Origin: Bacteroidota bacterium
GTDB lineage: Bacteria; Bacteroidota; Bacteroidia; Chitinophagales; Chitinophagaceae
Assembly: GCA_026391455.1 (NCBI GenBank)
Contig: JAPLEH010000010.1
Span: forward strand, 1-64,000
Reading direction: 5' to 3'
Length of the DNA stretch: 64,000 nucleotides
Made by a program: the position numbers and the translations under genes. Positions 25,996-34,778 of this stretch are shown here, piece by piece. The notes under the pieces were generated by a model that saw only the letters and a program-made list of their open reading frames with translations, did no database searches and was not told the DNA's origin. Each line of letters starts with the position of its first letter. The stretch's first letter is position 1.

Positions 25996-26469
25996 TTATT
26001 CAGCCTCCCACTTTCCAAACAATTCCTCCACTTTCTGGAGCCGGTATTCGAAAATACCATCCAGTTTTTTCTTTACAAACAGGGTATTAGCCAGTCTGCC
26101 CAATATACCCAAGGGGTTTTTATAATGTACAATATCCGTCATTTCCACGCCGCCGGGAATGGCTTTGAAATGGTGCTGGTGGTGCCATAAGGAATAGGGC
26201 CCGAAGCGCTGCTCATCGATAAAATACTGCATATCCTTTACCTGAGTGATCTCTGTCATCCAATACAACGGGATATTCATTACCGGCCTCACGCGGTATT
26301 CAATGATCTGCCCCGCATACATGATGTCGCCGTGGTATTTGGAGATGACAGTAAAGCCCATATTACCGGGAGTAATAGCCTGTAAGTTGGCAGGATTGGA
26401 AAAAAAATCCCATGCTTTTTCAAGGGATACCGGTATTTTCTGAACGACTTTTATAGAATGTGCTGCCAT
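25996..26469 (-). CDS. SRPBCC-family protein
   Basis: The 157-residue protein has the START/Bet v1-like layout: an N-terminal strand and helix (KVVQKIPVSLEKAWDFFSNP), a run of strands with the MTEITQVKDMQYFIDEQRFG segment, and a long C-terminal helix. Such proteins bind hydrophobic ligands; the ligand here is unknown. It is divergent from the helicase gene with 63 bp between the two starts. Confidence 0.82.
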   Translation of the reverse strand: MAAHSIKVVQKIPVSLEKAWDFFSNPANLQAITPGNMGFTVISKYHGDIMYAGQIIEYRVRPVMNIPLYWMTEITQVKDMQYFIDEQRFGPYSLWHHQHHFKAIPGGVEMTDIVHYKNPLGILGRLANTLFVKKKLDGIFEYRLQKVEELFGKWEAE

Positions 26470-26532
26470 AAGCGTTAATAGGGTTAAATTCGTTTATATA
26501 ACCATTATCGTAGCATAAAGTTCAGCCCTGTC

Positions 26533-29500
26533 ATGTCATTTAACAAAGAAAGATTAGAAAAGAAATTCCGCGAAGAGTTTGAACGCCTCAATGAACAACA
26601 GCGGCTGGCCGTAGAACATACCGAGGGACCAGTAATGGTGATTGCCGGACCCGGCACTGGCAAAACACAGATACTGGCCAGCCGTATTGGTAAGATATTA
26701 CTTGATACCGACTGCCTACCGGAAAATATCCTTTGCCTCACCTATACCGAATCCGGTGCGGTGGCCATGCGCCGCCGGTTACTCCAATTCATCGGACCGG
26801 AAGCGTATAAAGTCAATATCTGCACCTTTCATGCCTTCTGCAATGATGTGATTCAGGAGAACCTCTCGCTTTTCGAAAAAACATCACTTGATGCGATCAC
26901 TGACCTCGAAAAAATACAACTGTACAAAGAACTCATTGATGCATTTCCCAAAAACCATCCGCTGAAACGGTACCGTGGCGATGTGTATTTTGAAGTAAAC
27001 AACCTGCAATCACTTTTCAGCTCTATGAAAAGAGAAGGCTGGACTCCGGAATATATTTATACAAAAATAGATGAGTACCTGGCCGACCTCCCTAACCGCG
27101 ATGAGTTCATCTACAAACGCAAATACAAAGAATTCAATGCCGGTGACCTGAAGAAGGATAAAATAGCGGAAGAGAACGAACGAATGGAAAAGCTGCGCGC
27201 TGCCGTAGGCGAGTTCCATCACTTTCAGCAACTGATGCGCAAAAAAAACCGCTACGATTTTGATGATATGATCAACTGGGTGATCCGCGCATTTGAAGAG
27301 AATAAAAACCTGCTTGCCAATTATCAGGAACGATATCAATACATCCTGGTTGACGAATACCAGGATACCAGCGGTACACAAAACCGGTTGGTGGAATTGC
27401 TCATCAGCTACTGGGAAAAGCCGAATATTTTTGTGGTGGGTGACGATGACCAGAGTATTTACCGCTTTCAGGGTGCCAACGTGGAGAATATGCTTGATTT
27501 TGCCGGTCGCTATACCGATGATCTGCTTACTGTAGTTCTCACGAATAATTACCGCTCCACCCAACCCATACTGGATATATCAAAAACCCTGATCAGTAAT
27601 AATGAAGGCCGGTTGGTGAAAAAGATCAGCGGGCTCAGTAAAGACCTTACCGCTTCCAATACCGGTATCAATCACCTGCTGCATACGCCGGTGATACAGG
27701 AATATGAAACACAGCGACAGGAAATGATCGGTATAGCCAGGTCCGTGCAGGTATTATTAGGCCAGGGCGTTGCTCCCGGTCGCATTGGTATCATCTATAA
27801 AGAAAATAAATATGGGGATGAACTCTCCCGGTATTTTAAACAATTAAATGTACCCGTATACAGCCGGCGAAACCTCAACATACTGGAGCTTCCGCTGGCA
27901 CAAAAGATCGTAACGGTACTCCGATACCTGAATGCAGAGCATGATACATCTTACGGCGGGGATGAGTTATTGTTTGAATTGCTGCATTTCAACTGGTTTG
28001 ATATTCCTCCGGTTGAAATCGCCAAGTTGAGCCTGGAAGCAGCAGAAAAAAGATACAGCGGTAATAAAATTTCCATCCGCCAGTTGCTGGTGGAAAAAGC
28101 CGCACAACCCGCCCGCGATCTGTTTACACCCGGCATTCATGAGGGCTTAAAGAAAGCATCAACCGTAATCGAAGAACTGATCAGCGATGTTACTAATCTT
28201 ACCCTGCAGCAATTATTCGAAACGATGATCCGCAAGGCCGGCGTGCTTACCCATATTATGACGAGCCCCGACAAGCACTGGCAACTACAGGTGTTGATGG
28301 CATTTTTTGAATTTGTAAAAGAAGAAACACACCGCAATCCCCTGCTTACCCTCGAACAACTCGTGACACTGCTCGATATGATGGAAAAAGAATCCATCCC
28401 CCTACCGCTAGTACAAGTGAGCGGAAGTGAAAAAGGAGTGAACCTGATGACTGCACATGGGTCTAAAGGACTGGAATTTGAATATGTATTTCTTTCCGGA
28501 TGTAATTCTTCTTTCTGGGAAAAGAAACGTAAACCTTCCGGCGGATATAAGTTACCCGATACCATTTTTACATCACAGGCGGCCAATGCATCCGAAGGAG
28601 AAGGGCTGGAAGAATTGCGCCGGCTTTTCTATGTGGGCATTACCCGTGCCGAACAGCACCTGTATATTTCCTATGCTAAATTTAAAAATGATGGCAAAGA
28701 ACTGGAGCCTTCGATGTTCATTGCCGAAATACAGGATGCCCATGCATTGGTAGCTGAAAAAATATTCATTGACCCGGATGTACTTACCACTTTCAGCACT
28801 TTACAGTTTACAGCAGAGCAGGCTCCTGAAATTGAGAAACTGGAAGAAGAATACCTCCGGCCCATTCTGGATAAGTTTGTAATGAATGTAACGGCATTGA
28901 ACAATTACCTTAAATGCCCGCTGGAATTTTATTTTAAACAACTGATCCGTATACCAGCCCCCAAGAACGAAGCAACAGAATTCGGTTCAGCGGTACACCA
29001 TGCACTGGAAAAGCTGTTTCGCAAAATGCTCACTGAATCCACCGCGCCGGATGGTAAAAAAGGAAAGTTTGATACGAAAGAATCCTTTATTGCTGATTTT
29101 GAATGGTATATGATACGTCACCGCGAAAGTTTTACCCGTGAACAATTTGAACGAAGAATGGAATATGGGCGTGAAGTGCTGGGAAATTATTATGACAAAT
29201 ACATCGGCCAGTTCAATACCATTGTAACAATCGAGCGCAATATCCGCAATGTGGTGATAAAAGGTGTGCCGCTGAAAGGAAAACTGGACAAACTGGAATT
29301 TGATGGCAAACAGGTGAATGTCGTGGATTATAAGACCGGCGATATCGATAAGGCTTTACCCAAAACAAAAGGCCCTTCTGAAAAAGATCCAAACGGGGGC
29401 GATTACTGGCGGCAGGCAGTGTTTTACAAATTACTGGTGGATAATTATGAGCAAAAAGGGTGGAAAGCAGTGAGTACTGAGTTTGATTTTATTGAACCGG

Positions 29501-29715
29501 ATAAAAAGAAAAATTACCGGAAGGAAAAGATCATCATCACCCCGGCAGATATTACCACCGTTTCGCAACAAATAGCCGACACCTGGCAAAAGATCCAAAA
29601 CCGGGAGTTTTATACCGGATGCGGTAAAGAAGATTGTCATTGGTGCAATTTCATCAAGACAAACGATCTGGCCGTGGATCTCCACACCATCGAGGAGGAT
29701 AGCCCCAACGATTAA
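26533..29715 (+). CDS. UvrD/Rep-family helicase fused to a PD-(D/E)XK nuclease
   Basis: The 1060-residue protein opens with an SF1A helicase: GPGTGKT at 39-45, then DEYQDTS, GDDDQSIYRFQGA, TAHGSKGLEF and RRLFYVGITRA. The C-terminal 250 residues are a RecB/AddB-like nuclease with GSAVHHALE, a KLDKLEF segment and VVDYKTG. Cysteines in KCPLEFY and GCGKEDCHWC would bind an iron-sulfur cluster as in AddB-type nucleases. It probably resects or repairs broken DNA. It is one intact chain. No second AddAB-like gene is adjacent. Confidence 0.92.
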   Translation: MSFNKERLEKKFREEFERLNEQQRLAVEHTEGPVMVIAGPGTGKTQILASRIGKILLDTDCLPENILCLTYTESGAVAMRRRLLQFIGPEAYKVNICTFHAFCNDVIQENLSLFEKTSLDAITDLEKIQLYKELIDAFPKNHPLKRYRGDVYFEVNNLQSLFSSMKREGWTPEYIYTKIDEYLADLPNRDEFIYKRKYKEFNAGDLKKDKIAEENERMEKLRAAVGEFHHFQQLMRKKNRYDFDDMINWVIRAFEENKNLLANYQERYQYILVDEYQDTSGTQNRLVELLISYWEKPNIFVVGDDDQSIYRFQGANVENMLDFAGRYTDDLLTVVLTNNYRSTQPILDISKTLISNNEGRLVKKISGLSKDLTASNTGINHLLHTPVIQEYETQRQEMIGIARSVQVLLGQGVAPGRIGIIYKENKYGDELSRYFKQLNVPVYSRRNLNILELPLAQKIVTVLRYLNAEHDTSYGGDELLFELLHFNWFDIPPVEIAKLSLEAAEKRYSGNKISIRQLLVEKAAQPARDLFTPGIHEGLKKASTVIEELISDVTNLTLQQLFETMIRKAGVLTHIMTSPDKHWQLQVLMAFFEFVKEETHRNPLLTLEQLVTLLDMMEKESIPLPLVQVSGSEKGVNLMTAHGSKGLEFEYVFLSGCNSSFWEKKRKPSGGYKLPDTIFTSQAANASEGEGLEELRRLFYVGITRAEQHLYISYAKFKNDGKELEPSMFIAEIQDAHALVAEKIFIDPDVLTTFSTLQFTAEQAPEIEKLEEEYLRPILDKFVMNVTALNNYLKCPLEFYFKQLIRIPAPKNEATEFGSAVHHALEKLFRKMLTESTAPDGKKGKFDTKESFIADFEWYMIRHRESFTREQFERRMEYGREVLGNYYDKYIGQFNTIVTIERNIRNVVIKGVPLKGKLDKLEFDGKQVNVVDYKTGDIDKALPKTKGPSEKDPNGGDYWRQAVFYKLLVDNYEQKGWKAVSTEFDFIEPDKKKNYRKEKIIITPADITTVSQQIADTWQKIQNREFYTGCGKEDCHWCNFIKTNDLAVDLHTIEEDSPND

Positions 29716-29729
29716 CAGGATTTTTAGGC

Positions 29730-29760
29730 TTTCTCCCCTGATTTTTCGGGGCCTTTTATG
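29730..29760 (+). terminator. Terminator of the helicase gene
   Basis: CCCC and GGGG pair around a TGATTTTTC loop and are followed by CCTTTT. It lies just after the helicase stop codon and before the TAAGTTTG box of the next gene. Confidence 0.6.
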
Positions 29761-29769
29761 CGAAAGGGA

Positions 29770-29777
29770 GTAAGTTT
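29770..29777 (+). promoter_or_regulatory. Putative -7 box TAAGTTTG of the Big_5 lipoprotein gene
   Basis: TAAGTTTG fits TAnnTTTG and ends 9 bases before the ATG at 29787, so the transcript would have almost no leader. No clear -33 TTTG was found. Confidence 0.4.
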
Positions 29778-29786
29778 GCACCCTGC

Positions 29787-31223
29787 ATGAAGTATCGTAA
29801 TCTGTTTAGTTTTTTGGCAGTGGCAGCACTGGTTGCCATGAGCGTGACCGGTGGTAGCGGCTGTGCCAATATCATTCCTCCACAGGGCGGGCCACGAGAT
29901 TCGTTGCCGCCTGTATTGCTGAAAGCAGATCCGGGTGACTCTGCCCGAAATTTTACAGGCAGCAAGATCACGTTCACCTTCGATGAGTTTGTGGAAGTAC
30001 AGAATATTACTGAAAACCTGATGGTATCTCCTCTGCCCGTGAATTCTCCCGTCGTGGATTATAAGCTGAAGACGGTAACACTTCGTATCAAAGATTCACT
30101 GGAAGCCAATACCACCTACAGTTTCAATTTCGGCAACGCCATCCGCGATTATACAGAAGGTAATCCCTATAAAAATTTCACCTATACTTTTTCCACCGGC
30201 CGGTATTTGGATTCACTGCAATTGACGGGCAAAGTGGTAATGGCAGAGACCGGGAAAACAGACAGCACACTCATTGTAATGCTCCATACCAATGGAGATG
30301 ATTCAGCCGTGATAAAAGAGAAGCCACGCTACATTACCAAAGTGGACAGCAAAGGTAATTTTACTTTCAAAAACCTGCCGGCTAAAAAATTCTATGTCTA
30401 CGCCCTGAAAGATGAAGGCGGAACCCGTCGTTATTTAAGCAATAAACAGTTATTCGCTTTCGCTGATAAACCTGTAGAAGTAGCCAGCCGGAACGATTCT
30501 GTTTTATTGTATGTATATGCAGCGGCCACCGCTTCCACGCTGGCCAATGTGAATGCCCCTCTGCAGAACTTAAAACCTAAGGGACCGAGAAACAATGCCG
30601 ACAAGCGACTAAAATTTCAGTCTTCCCCGGATAACGGGCAACAAGATCTGCTCAGCAACTTCTTCCTGAGCTTTGACCTGCCCCTTCGCAATTTTGATTC
30701 CACTAAACTCCGGCTTTATACCGATACCACCTTTATTCCTGTTACCGGATATGCATTTACAAAAGACAGTACAGGTAAAAAGGTTACGCTTTCGATGGGA
30801 ACAGCAGGATGGAAACCCAATACTCTATATCAACTGATTCTTGATAAAGATTTTGCAGAAGATACAGCCGGAAAGAAATTATTGAAAACGGATACACTTT
30901 CCTTCAAAACAAAGAAACAATCGGATTACGGCACATTAAAGATCAGGATTCGCAATCTCGATATGGCTAAAAATCCGGTATTGATCTTCCTGCTCAATGG
31001 ATCCATGGTGAACGCTTACCCCCTCAGCGGTCCCGAATTCAATGCAGCGGTATTCTCTCCGGGAGAATACGAGCTACGAATCCTGTACGACCGCAATAAG
31101 AATGGGGTATGGGATCCGGGTCAGTTCTTTGGTAAACACCTGCAGCCGGAACTTGCTAAACCCATCGAGCGAAAGCTGAATGTAAAACCGGGTTGGGGCA
31201 ACGAATTCGAGATCGCATTATAG
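29787..31223 (+). CDS. Lipoprotein with bacterial Ig-like (Big_5) domain
   Basis: The 478-residue protein begins with a signal ending in a lipobox (TGGSGC, Cys26), so it should be lipid-anchored. The next 100 residues (PPQGGPRDSLPP, then ITFTFDEFVEVQNI and YSFNFGNAIRDYTEGN) are the Big_5 domain common in Bacteroidota. A second beta-sandwich and a C-terminal region with YDRNKNGVWDPG follow. Function is unknown; members are often linked to envelope or gliding systems. It follows the helicase terminator. Confidence 0.85.
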   Translation: MKYRNLFSFLAVAALVAMSVTGGSGCANIIPPQGGPRDSLPPVLLKADPGDSARNFTGSKITFTFDEFVEVQNITENLMVSPLPVNSPVVDYKLKTVTLRIKDSLEANTTYSFNFGNAIRDYTEGNPYKNFTYTFSTGRYLDSLQLTGKVVMAETGKTDSTLIVMLHTNGDDSAVIKEKPRYITKVDSKGNFTFKNLPAKKFYVYALKDEGGTRRYLSNKQLFAFADKPVEVASRNDSVLLYVYAAATASTLANVNAPLQNLKPKGPRNNADKRLKFQSSPDNGQQDLLSNFFLSFDLPLRNFDSTKLRLYTDTTFIPVTGYAFTKDSTGKKVTLSMGTAGWKPNTLYQLILDKDFAEDTAGKKLLKTDTLSFKTKKQSDYGTLKIRIRNLDMAKNPVLIFLLNGSMVNAYPLSGPEFNAAVFSPGEYELRILYDRNKNGVWDPGQFFGKHLQPELAKPIERKLNVKPGWGNEFEIAL

Positions 31224-31250
31224 TATTCAATACATCTTTCGGTCAGTTCA

Positions 31251-31775
31251 TTAAGCAAACTGTAAATGTTCTTTTACCTGTTTTGCATGATGAACCGGAT
31301 GAAAGATCATCAGGTAAAAAAATTCCTGCAAAGACAAATTCCCAAGAAATGGATGGGGTAATGCGTAGGTGTTGAGTTCTTCGGTTGTATAGCCGACCAA
31401 TTGCTCACCGATATGTTCAACCAATTTTGCAAGTGATTGTGACAACTGTTCCGGTGATTCCGCCAATTCCAATGCTGGTACAAATCGATCAGGCGCCTTC
31501 CCTCCTTTTTCCAAACCTTGCTGATAGAAGCTAATGAGTTCATCGTAATTCATCCCTTTTCTCTCAATGATTCCAAACCGTTCTTTCAATTTTATTTTGT
31601 CGGCCAGTACAAAGTCAATGGGTGTGAGCACGAGTACCAGGTGCTTCAATTGCTGAAGGGCTGTCCATTTCCCGTTGTAGCTGTATGCCTGTTGCTCCGG
31701 AGAGAGCGTATTAATCATCGAGATAAACTCCAGGTGATTATTTCTGAATTGTGCTATCAACGTTTCTTTTTCCAT
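31251..31775 (-). CDS. DinB-family protein
   Basis: The 174-residue four-helix protein has the DinB layout: MEKETLIAQFRNNHLEFISM at the start, WTALQQLKHLV with a likely metal His in the middle, and FFYLMIFHPVHHAKQ with further His residues at the end. DinB proteins bind a divalent metal; some are thiol transferases. The longer frame from 31826 overlaps the upstream gene, so the ATG at 31775 is preferred. It is cotranscribed with the ketopantoate-reductase gene. Confidence 0.85.
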   Translation of the reverse strand: MEKETLIAQFRNNHLEFISMINTLSPEQQAYSYNGKWTALQQLKHLVLVLTPIDFVLADKIKLKERFGIIERKGMNYDELISFYQQGLEKGGKAPDRFVPALELAESPEQLSQSLAKLVEHIGEQLVGYTTEELNTYALPHPFLGNLSLQEFFYLMIFHPVHHAKQVKEHLQFA

Positions 31776-31803
31776 ATTTGGTTTTATTGATTTAGTATTA
31801 GTA

Positions 31804-32763
31804 TCAGGAAAGAACGATTTTGCCATTCATACACAATGCCGCTTTTACACGCGTCAGTTCTCCCAGCATGTACGTGGTGGTAGTGCAATGGCCCAGTTGT
31901 TTGTTTACCGCCAGGCGATTAATGGCAAAATTGAGGGTATCTATTTCAGTTTCGCGGCCATGACGCATATCCTGTAAGGTAGAAATAAATAACCCATCAG
32001 AATGGCGACTGATAGTGAGAATGGTATCCTGTACTTCCTGTTCACTCAGCCGGATATGATAAGCCGCTGCCACCACCAGGCATTCCCTTACGATGTTCAT
32101 AGCCACTTGCATGATGGTTTCATTTCGGTGAAAAATGCCATTATCTGTTTCCAATAAGGGACATACTGAATTGTACACACTGTTCACAATCGCTTTTTTC
32201 CAGATCACCCGCTGTATGTCCGGCTCCACGCGGAAAGCAAAGAACGGATTATGGAGAAGTGCTACTATATTATTCAGTGTCTGCTCATTTCCACGGATGA
32301 TGCCGATCACAGAATCAGTTACGGGGCGAAAGATGATATTTCCTTTCTCATCGGGTTGACTGGTAGCAAATAATACACAACGGTAAACCCCCGGAAAGTC
32401 CCGGTTGGTGAATGCGGCTTCCACATCCAGTCCGTTTTGCAATAATACAATTGGGCAGACAGGGGCATGCTGATGCAATGCTTCAGCAATCATTTCATTA
32501 GCATAGGATTTTGCGGTAATTACGCATACACCCGAATCAGTATGCAGATCGGTTAGCGCAATCTGTTGTACTTCCTGAGAGATGGTGCTGCCATCCGGAA
32601 GTTTCAGGCTCACGGTAACCGTGGGTGTAACTGCTGTATTGGCCGTGGCTTTGACCAGGTATACCTTTCGCCCTGAAGCGCACAGGGTGGCTGCCAGTGC
32701 TTTTCCGATAGCTCCAGAACCGATAATATACAGGGGTGGTTGATTCGGCATCGTTTGTTTCAT
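31804..32763 (-). CDS. Ketopantoate reductase-family oxidoreductase
   Basis: The product has about 319 residues. It starts with a Rossmann NADP-binding motif (YIIGSGAIGKALAATL), then VCVITAKSYAN and the helical C-domain with the WKKAIVNSVYN segment (catalytic Lys-type) typical of 2-dehydropantoate 2-reductase. It would reduce ketopantoate to pantoate in coenzyme A synthesis, but paralogues of other specificity exist. The frame is open to 32901, which would run into the divergent recR promoter. Starts at 32763 or 32751 are preferred. Confidence 0.85.
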   Translation of the reverse strand: MKQTMPNQPPLYIIGSGAIGKALAATLCASGRKVYLVKATANTAVTPTVTVSLKLPDGSTISQEVQQIALTDLHTDSGVCVITAKSYANEMIAEALHQHAPVCPIVLLQNGLDVEAAFTNRDFPGVYRCVLFATSQPDEKGNIIFRPVTDSVIGIIRGNEQTLNNIVALLHNPFFAFRVEPDIQRVIWKKAIVNSVYNSVCPLLETDNGIFHRNETIMQVAMNIVRECLVVAAAYHIRLSEQEVQDTILTISRHSDGLFISTLQDMRHGRETEIDTLNFAINRLAVNKQLGHCTTTTYMLGELTRVKAALCMNGKIVLS

Positions 32764-32883
32764 ATACCGGATCAAAATTGAACAAAGAAACCCTGCCGCA
32801 ACTGTAGCAGATTTTAGAAAAAGTAGGGGTTCAGACAGGGGTATATTTATACCGGTAATTCGTTGCTTCTTTTCGTTAACCAT

Positions 32884-32891
32884 TATCTTTG
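32884..32891 (+). promoter_or_regulatory. -7 box TATCTTTG of recR
   Basis: TATCTTTG is a full match to the Bacteroidota -7 consensus and ends 4 bases before the recR ATG at 32896. A TTG at 32860-32862 could be part of the -33 element. Transcription would start at or inside the start codon region, so the message would be leaderless or use a later start. Confidence 0.55.
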
Positions 32892-32895
32892 CGGC

Positions 32896-33522
32896 ATGCA
32901 ATTCTCCTCTTCTTTATTGGAAAATGCGGTGAATGAGTTTGCCAAATTGCCGGGTATTGGTAAAAAAACAGCATTGCGCCTGGTATTGCATTTATTGAAA
33001 CAAAGTACCGGCGAGGTGACCCGGTTCAGTGATGTGATGGCCCGTATGCGTAATGAAATAAAATTTTGCCGACGTTGCCATAATGTGGCCGATGGAGATA
33101 TATGTTCTATTTGTGCCAACTCGGGCCGTAAGCAGGAAGTGATTTGTGTGGTGGAAAGCATCCGGGATGTGATCGCTATTGAAAGCACACAACAGTTCAA
33201 CGGGGTATATCATGTGCTGGGAGGCGTAATATCTCCCTTAGATGGCATAGGCCCCGATCAGTTGCAGATCGCCTCCCTGATACAGCGGGTGGGTACGGAG
33301 AAAACTGAAGAGATCATTTTTGCCCTTAATCCCAATATACAGGGAGATACCACCATTTATTATGTGCAGAAAAAACTGGCGCAGGAGCACCCGCAGGCTG
33401 TTCGCGTAACCACGATTGCCCGGGGTATTGCCTTTGGGGGCGAACTGGAATATGCCGATGAAATGACCCTGGGGCGCAGCCTGCAAAACAGGCTCCCGGT
33501 TGATAAATATGTAACCCGCTGA
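32896..33522 (+). CDS. recR: Recombination protein RecR
   Basis: The 208-residue protein has the RecR features: a helix-hairpin-helix (FAKLPGIGKKTALRL) near residue 15, a C4 zinc finger (FCRRCHNVADGDICSICANS) near 56-75, and a Toprim domain (CVVESIRDVIAIES and onward). It acts with RecO and RecF to load RecA at gaps. The frame extends upstream to 32863 but the ATG at 32896 gives the conserved start and the normal length. Confidence 0.95.
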   Translation: MQFSSSLLENAVNEFAKLPGIGKKTALRLVLHLLKQSTGEVTRFSDVMARMRNEIKFCRRCHNVADGDICSICANSGRKQEVICVVESIRDVIAIESTQQFNGVYHVLGGVISPLDGIGPDQLQIASLIQRVGTEKTEEIIFALNPNIQGDTTIYYVQKKLAQEHPQAVRVTTIARGIAFGGELEYADEMTLGRSLQNRLPVDKYVTR

Positions 33523-33557
33523 TAAGGCGATCCCCCCTTAAACATACGGCACTCCCC

Positions 33558-33589
33558 TTTGGTTAATAAGCAGCGATAACGTACCTTTG
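33558..33589 (+). promoter_or_regulatory. Promoter of the metH operon
   Basis: TTTG at 33558-33561 and TACCTTTG at 33582-33589 are separated by 20 bases, a good match to the -33/-7 elements of Bacteroidota sigma factor. Transcription would begin near 33596, giving a leader of about 120 nt before the ATG at 33717. Confidence 0.7.
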
Positions 33590-33595
33590 CACTGG

Positions 33596-33716
33596 TTTTA
33601 TCAGGCGGATTTGTTTATTGTTCGGCCTGCACCGTCCCGGCTCCCGGGATACAACAGAACTAATAAACGGTCAGAAACTCCTTTCATAGTTTCCCGTCGT
33701 TTATAGTTCACAAACA
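33596..33716 (+). ncRNA. Structured leader RNA of metH with two exclusive hairpins
   Basis: CTAATAAACG (33660-33669) pairs with CGTTTATAG (33698-33706) with one bulge, enclosing the inner stem GAAACT (33674-33679)/AGTTTC (33688-33693). The same AATAAAC (33662-33668) can instead pair with GTTTATT (33613-33619). Another hairpin is TCCCGG/CCGGGA at about 33634-33650. Exclusive pairings in front of a methionine-synthesis gene suggest a riboswitch or attenuator. It does not show the conserved core of the SAM-I or cobalamin riboswitches that I know, so the ligand is open. Confidence 0.5.
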
Positions 33717-34757
33717 ATGATACGTATGAAGACAATTCAGGATTGTTTGAACGAACGCATTTTAGTGATCGATGGTGCCATGGGTACCATGATCCAGCGT
33801 CACAAATTGACAGAAGCCGATTATCGCGGTGAGCGATTCAAAGACTGGCACAGTGATGTAAAAGGAAATAATGATCTGCTCAATATCACCCAGCCTTCCA
33901 TCATTTCCGGCATCCATAAGCAATACCTGGATGCGGGTGCGGATATTGTGGAGACCAATACCTTTAGCAGTACGGCCATTGCCATGGCAGACTATGAAAT
34001 GCAATCGCTCGCTTATGAACTGAATGTAGCTGCCGTAAAATGTGCACGTGCTGCGATCGATGCCTATTATGCTGAACATCCCGGCACGGAAACCAGCAAC
34101 CGGAAATTCATTGCCGGTGCGATTGGCCCGTTGAATAAAACACTTTCCCTTTCGCCTGATGTAAACAATCCCGGATTCCGGGCGGTAACGTTCGACGAAG
34201 TGGTGGAAGCCTATTACGAACAAGTGCGTGGCCTGGTGGATGGTGGTACAGACCTTTTACTCATCGAAACCATTTTCGATACATTGAATGCAAAGGCTGC
34301 CATTTTCGCGATCAAAAAATATTTCAGGGAGCATACGGACAAAACATCATTGCCCATTATGATCAGCGGTACCATTACCGATGCGTCGGGCCGTACCCTG
34401 AGCGGGCAAACGCTCGAAGCATTTTATACTTCCGTGATGCATGCAAAACCTATTTCGGTAGGATTGAATTGTGCGTTGGGTGCCAAAGAAATGCGGCCGC
34501 ATATTGAAGAGTTGTCGCAGATCGCATCCTGCTATGTGTCTGCTTATCCCAATGCCGGATTACCCAATGCGATGGGCGAATACGATGAACATCCGGAAGA
34601 TACCGGCCATTACCTCGAAGAATGGGCGAAAGAAGGATGGGTGAATATTGTGGGAGGCTGTTGTGGTACCACGCCGGATCATATACAGCATATTGCTGAA
34701 GCGGTGAAAGGAATGACACCGCGGAAATTACCGGTACTGGAAACGTCGATAGCCTGA
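33717..34757 (+). CDS. metH: Methionine synthase, homocysteine-binding module (split MetH)
   Basis: The 346-residue protein is the N-terminal barrel of cobalamin-dependent methionine synthase as a separate chain. It opens with [18 protein letters not shown]. The zinc ligands that bind homocysteine are Cys252 in GLNCALG and Cys315-Cys316 in GGCCGTTP. The rest of MetH is encoded at 35878. In many Bacteroidota the two genes are adjacent; here a 1.1-kb nuclease gene lies between them. A leader RNA and a good promoter precede it. Confidence 0.93.
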   Translation: MIRMKTIQDCLNERILVIDGAMGTMIQRHKLTEADYRGERFKDWHSDVKGNNDLLNITQPSIISGIHKQYLDAGADIVETNTFSSTAIAMADYEMQSLAYELNVAAVKCARAAIDAYYAEHPGTETSNRKFIAGAIGPLNKTLSLSPDVNNPGFRAVTFDEVVEAYYEQVRGLVDGGTDLLLIETIFDTLNAKAAIFAIKKYFREHTDKTSLPIMISGTITDASGRTLSGQTLEAFYTSVMHAKPISVGLNCALGAKEMRPHIEELSQIASCYVSAYPNAGLPNAMGEYDEHPEDTGHYLEEWAKEGWVNIVGGCCGTTPDHIQHIAEAVKGMTPRKLPVLETSIA

Positions 34758-34778
34758 GCAAGCAAACGTTAGAACAGC

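Noticed and set aside
32764-32901. N-terminal extension of the ketopantoate reductase
   Set aside because: It would cover the recR promoter and start; the Rossmann motif begins right after the ATG at 32763.
33596-33716. SAM-I or cobalamin riboswitch in front of metH
   Set aside because: Neither the SAM-I core nor the B12-box could be recognised; only the alternative hairpins are supported.
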